Source of the DNA: CAYWBI01 sp964456445
GTDB lineage: Bacteria; Calditrichota; Calditrichia; Calditrichales; J004
Direction of reading: 5' to 3'
DNA length: 13,785 bases
NCBI GenBank assembly: GCA_964456445.1
Contig: CAYWBI010000101.1
Span: 1-13,785, forward strand
Part shown: positions 13,486 through 13,785 of the stretch, piece after piece
Layout of the letters: each line of letters begins with the position of its first letter
How positions within the stretch are numbered: the stretch's first letter is position 1
Notes under the pieces: generated by a model
What the model saw: only the letters and a program-made list of their open reading frames with translations
Told to the model about the DNA's origin: nothing
Databases searched by the model: none
Translations under genes and position numbers: made by a program

Positions 13486-13736
13486 GGTCTGCCCTGGCCT
13501 TTCGGCAAAAGAGGGTAACGGTTTTTCCAGGGATTTGAAAACATTGCTCGCATGTGCATGTCCGAAAGAACAGGCATACATTTATAGGGGTAAATATATT
13601 GGGATTGTTTAGACGGTGCAAATCCCTTGTGGGTTTATGACCTGCCGCCATGAAGCTTTTGTCCGGTCCGGGTTTAATGAAAAAGGCAAATGACAAGCTG
13701 TTCGATAGGATACTTAATTTAAGGTATAAAATCATT

Positions 13737-13785
13737 AGTGTCCGGTTAAAATGTCAAATATTAAAACCACGCCCTTTGCTGTCAA
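13737..13785. mobile_element. Possible insertion-sequence terminus (partial, at window edge)
   Basis: The stretch beginning AGTGTCCGGTTAAAATGTCA resembles, from memory, terminal inverted repeats of some IS4-type elements (ends near 'GTGTCCGGTTAA'). No transposase is in the window and the other end is not visible, so this is a tentative call. Confidence 0.25.
13757..13785 (-). promoter_or_regulatory. Candidate promoter upstream of the B3/B4 gene
   Basis: A perfect TTGACA (13785-13780) and AATATT (13762-13757, 4/6) are separated by 17 bases on the minus strand. The leader to ATG 13485 would be about 265 bases. The site lies in sequence that may belong to an insertion-sequence end, so it may be an outward promoter of that element or chance. 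Confidence 0.28.

Larger units (their letters stand above)
13486..13785. other. Right-edge region upstream of the B3/B4 gene
   Basis: Three hundred bases with no supported gene. Minus-strand open frames at 13472-13735 and the extension to 13581 lack ribosome binding sites and family similarity. It contains the possible IS end and the promoter-like pair at 13757-13785. Confidence 0.4.

Noticed and set aside
12811..13581. Longer start (ATG 13581) for the B3/B4 protein
   Set aside because: No ribosome binding site and 32 extra residues without family character; ATG 13485 has AGGG at good spacing.
13472..13735. 87-residue minus-strand open frame
   Set aside because: Overlaps the start of the B3/B4 gene in another frame, lacks a ribosome binding site and resembles no family.

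Overview
The window looks like a chromosomal segment of an uncultured bacterium of the Fibrobacterota-Chlorobiota-Bacteroidota (FCB) supergroup or a relative such as Calditrichota or Ignavibacteriota. The evidence is a secreted subtilase ending in a type IX secretion (Por) sorting domain, a bacilliredoxin of the YtxJ family, and moderate GC. Thirteen coding regions or fragments are supported. No rRNA, tRNA or CRISPR array was seen. Placement below the FCB level is inference.

Layout. (1) Positions 1-1170, minus strand: a toxin-antitoxin-like pair, an AbiEi-type/DUF6577 winged-helix protein followed by an AbiEii-type nucleotidyltransferase cut by the window edge. The two genes share one base (TGATG). 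A near-perfect 22-bp palindrome lies inside their putative promoter. (2) 1173-1497: gene-poor DNA with a strong 24-nt inverted repeat. (3) 1498-3266, minus: a CNNM/DUF21-CBS membrane protein and a YjjG/YfnB-type HAD phosphatase, overlapping by ATGA. (4) 3468-9410, plus: a three-gene cluster of a 785-residue lipoprotein of unknown function, a membrane-anchored protein related to family 5 (oligopeptide-type) solute-binding proteins, and a T9SS-exported S8 peptidase. (5) 9448-12129, minus: two tandem paralogous secreted leucine-rich-repeat-like proteins, the upstream one split by an apparent one-base deletion. These genes are visibly more AT-rich than their neighbours. (6) 12468-13485, minus: a B3/B4-domain protein and a YtxJ-like bacilliredoxin in a tight pair, with a weak terminator after them. 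(7) 13737-13785: a possible insertion-sequence end running off the window.

How they may work together. The plus-strand cluster suggests cell-envelope protein or peptide handling: an exported protease, an anchored peptide-binding-like protein without permease genes, and a large lipoprotein. This is inference from order and spacing. The LRR pair converges on that cluster and looks like accessory DNA. The B3/B4 and YtxJ genes are housekeeping-like. The most unusual items are the unknown lipoprotein with its two partners, the frameshifted LRR paralogue with an Asn/Gln/Met-rich tail, and the palindrome controlling the AbiE-like pair.
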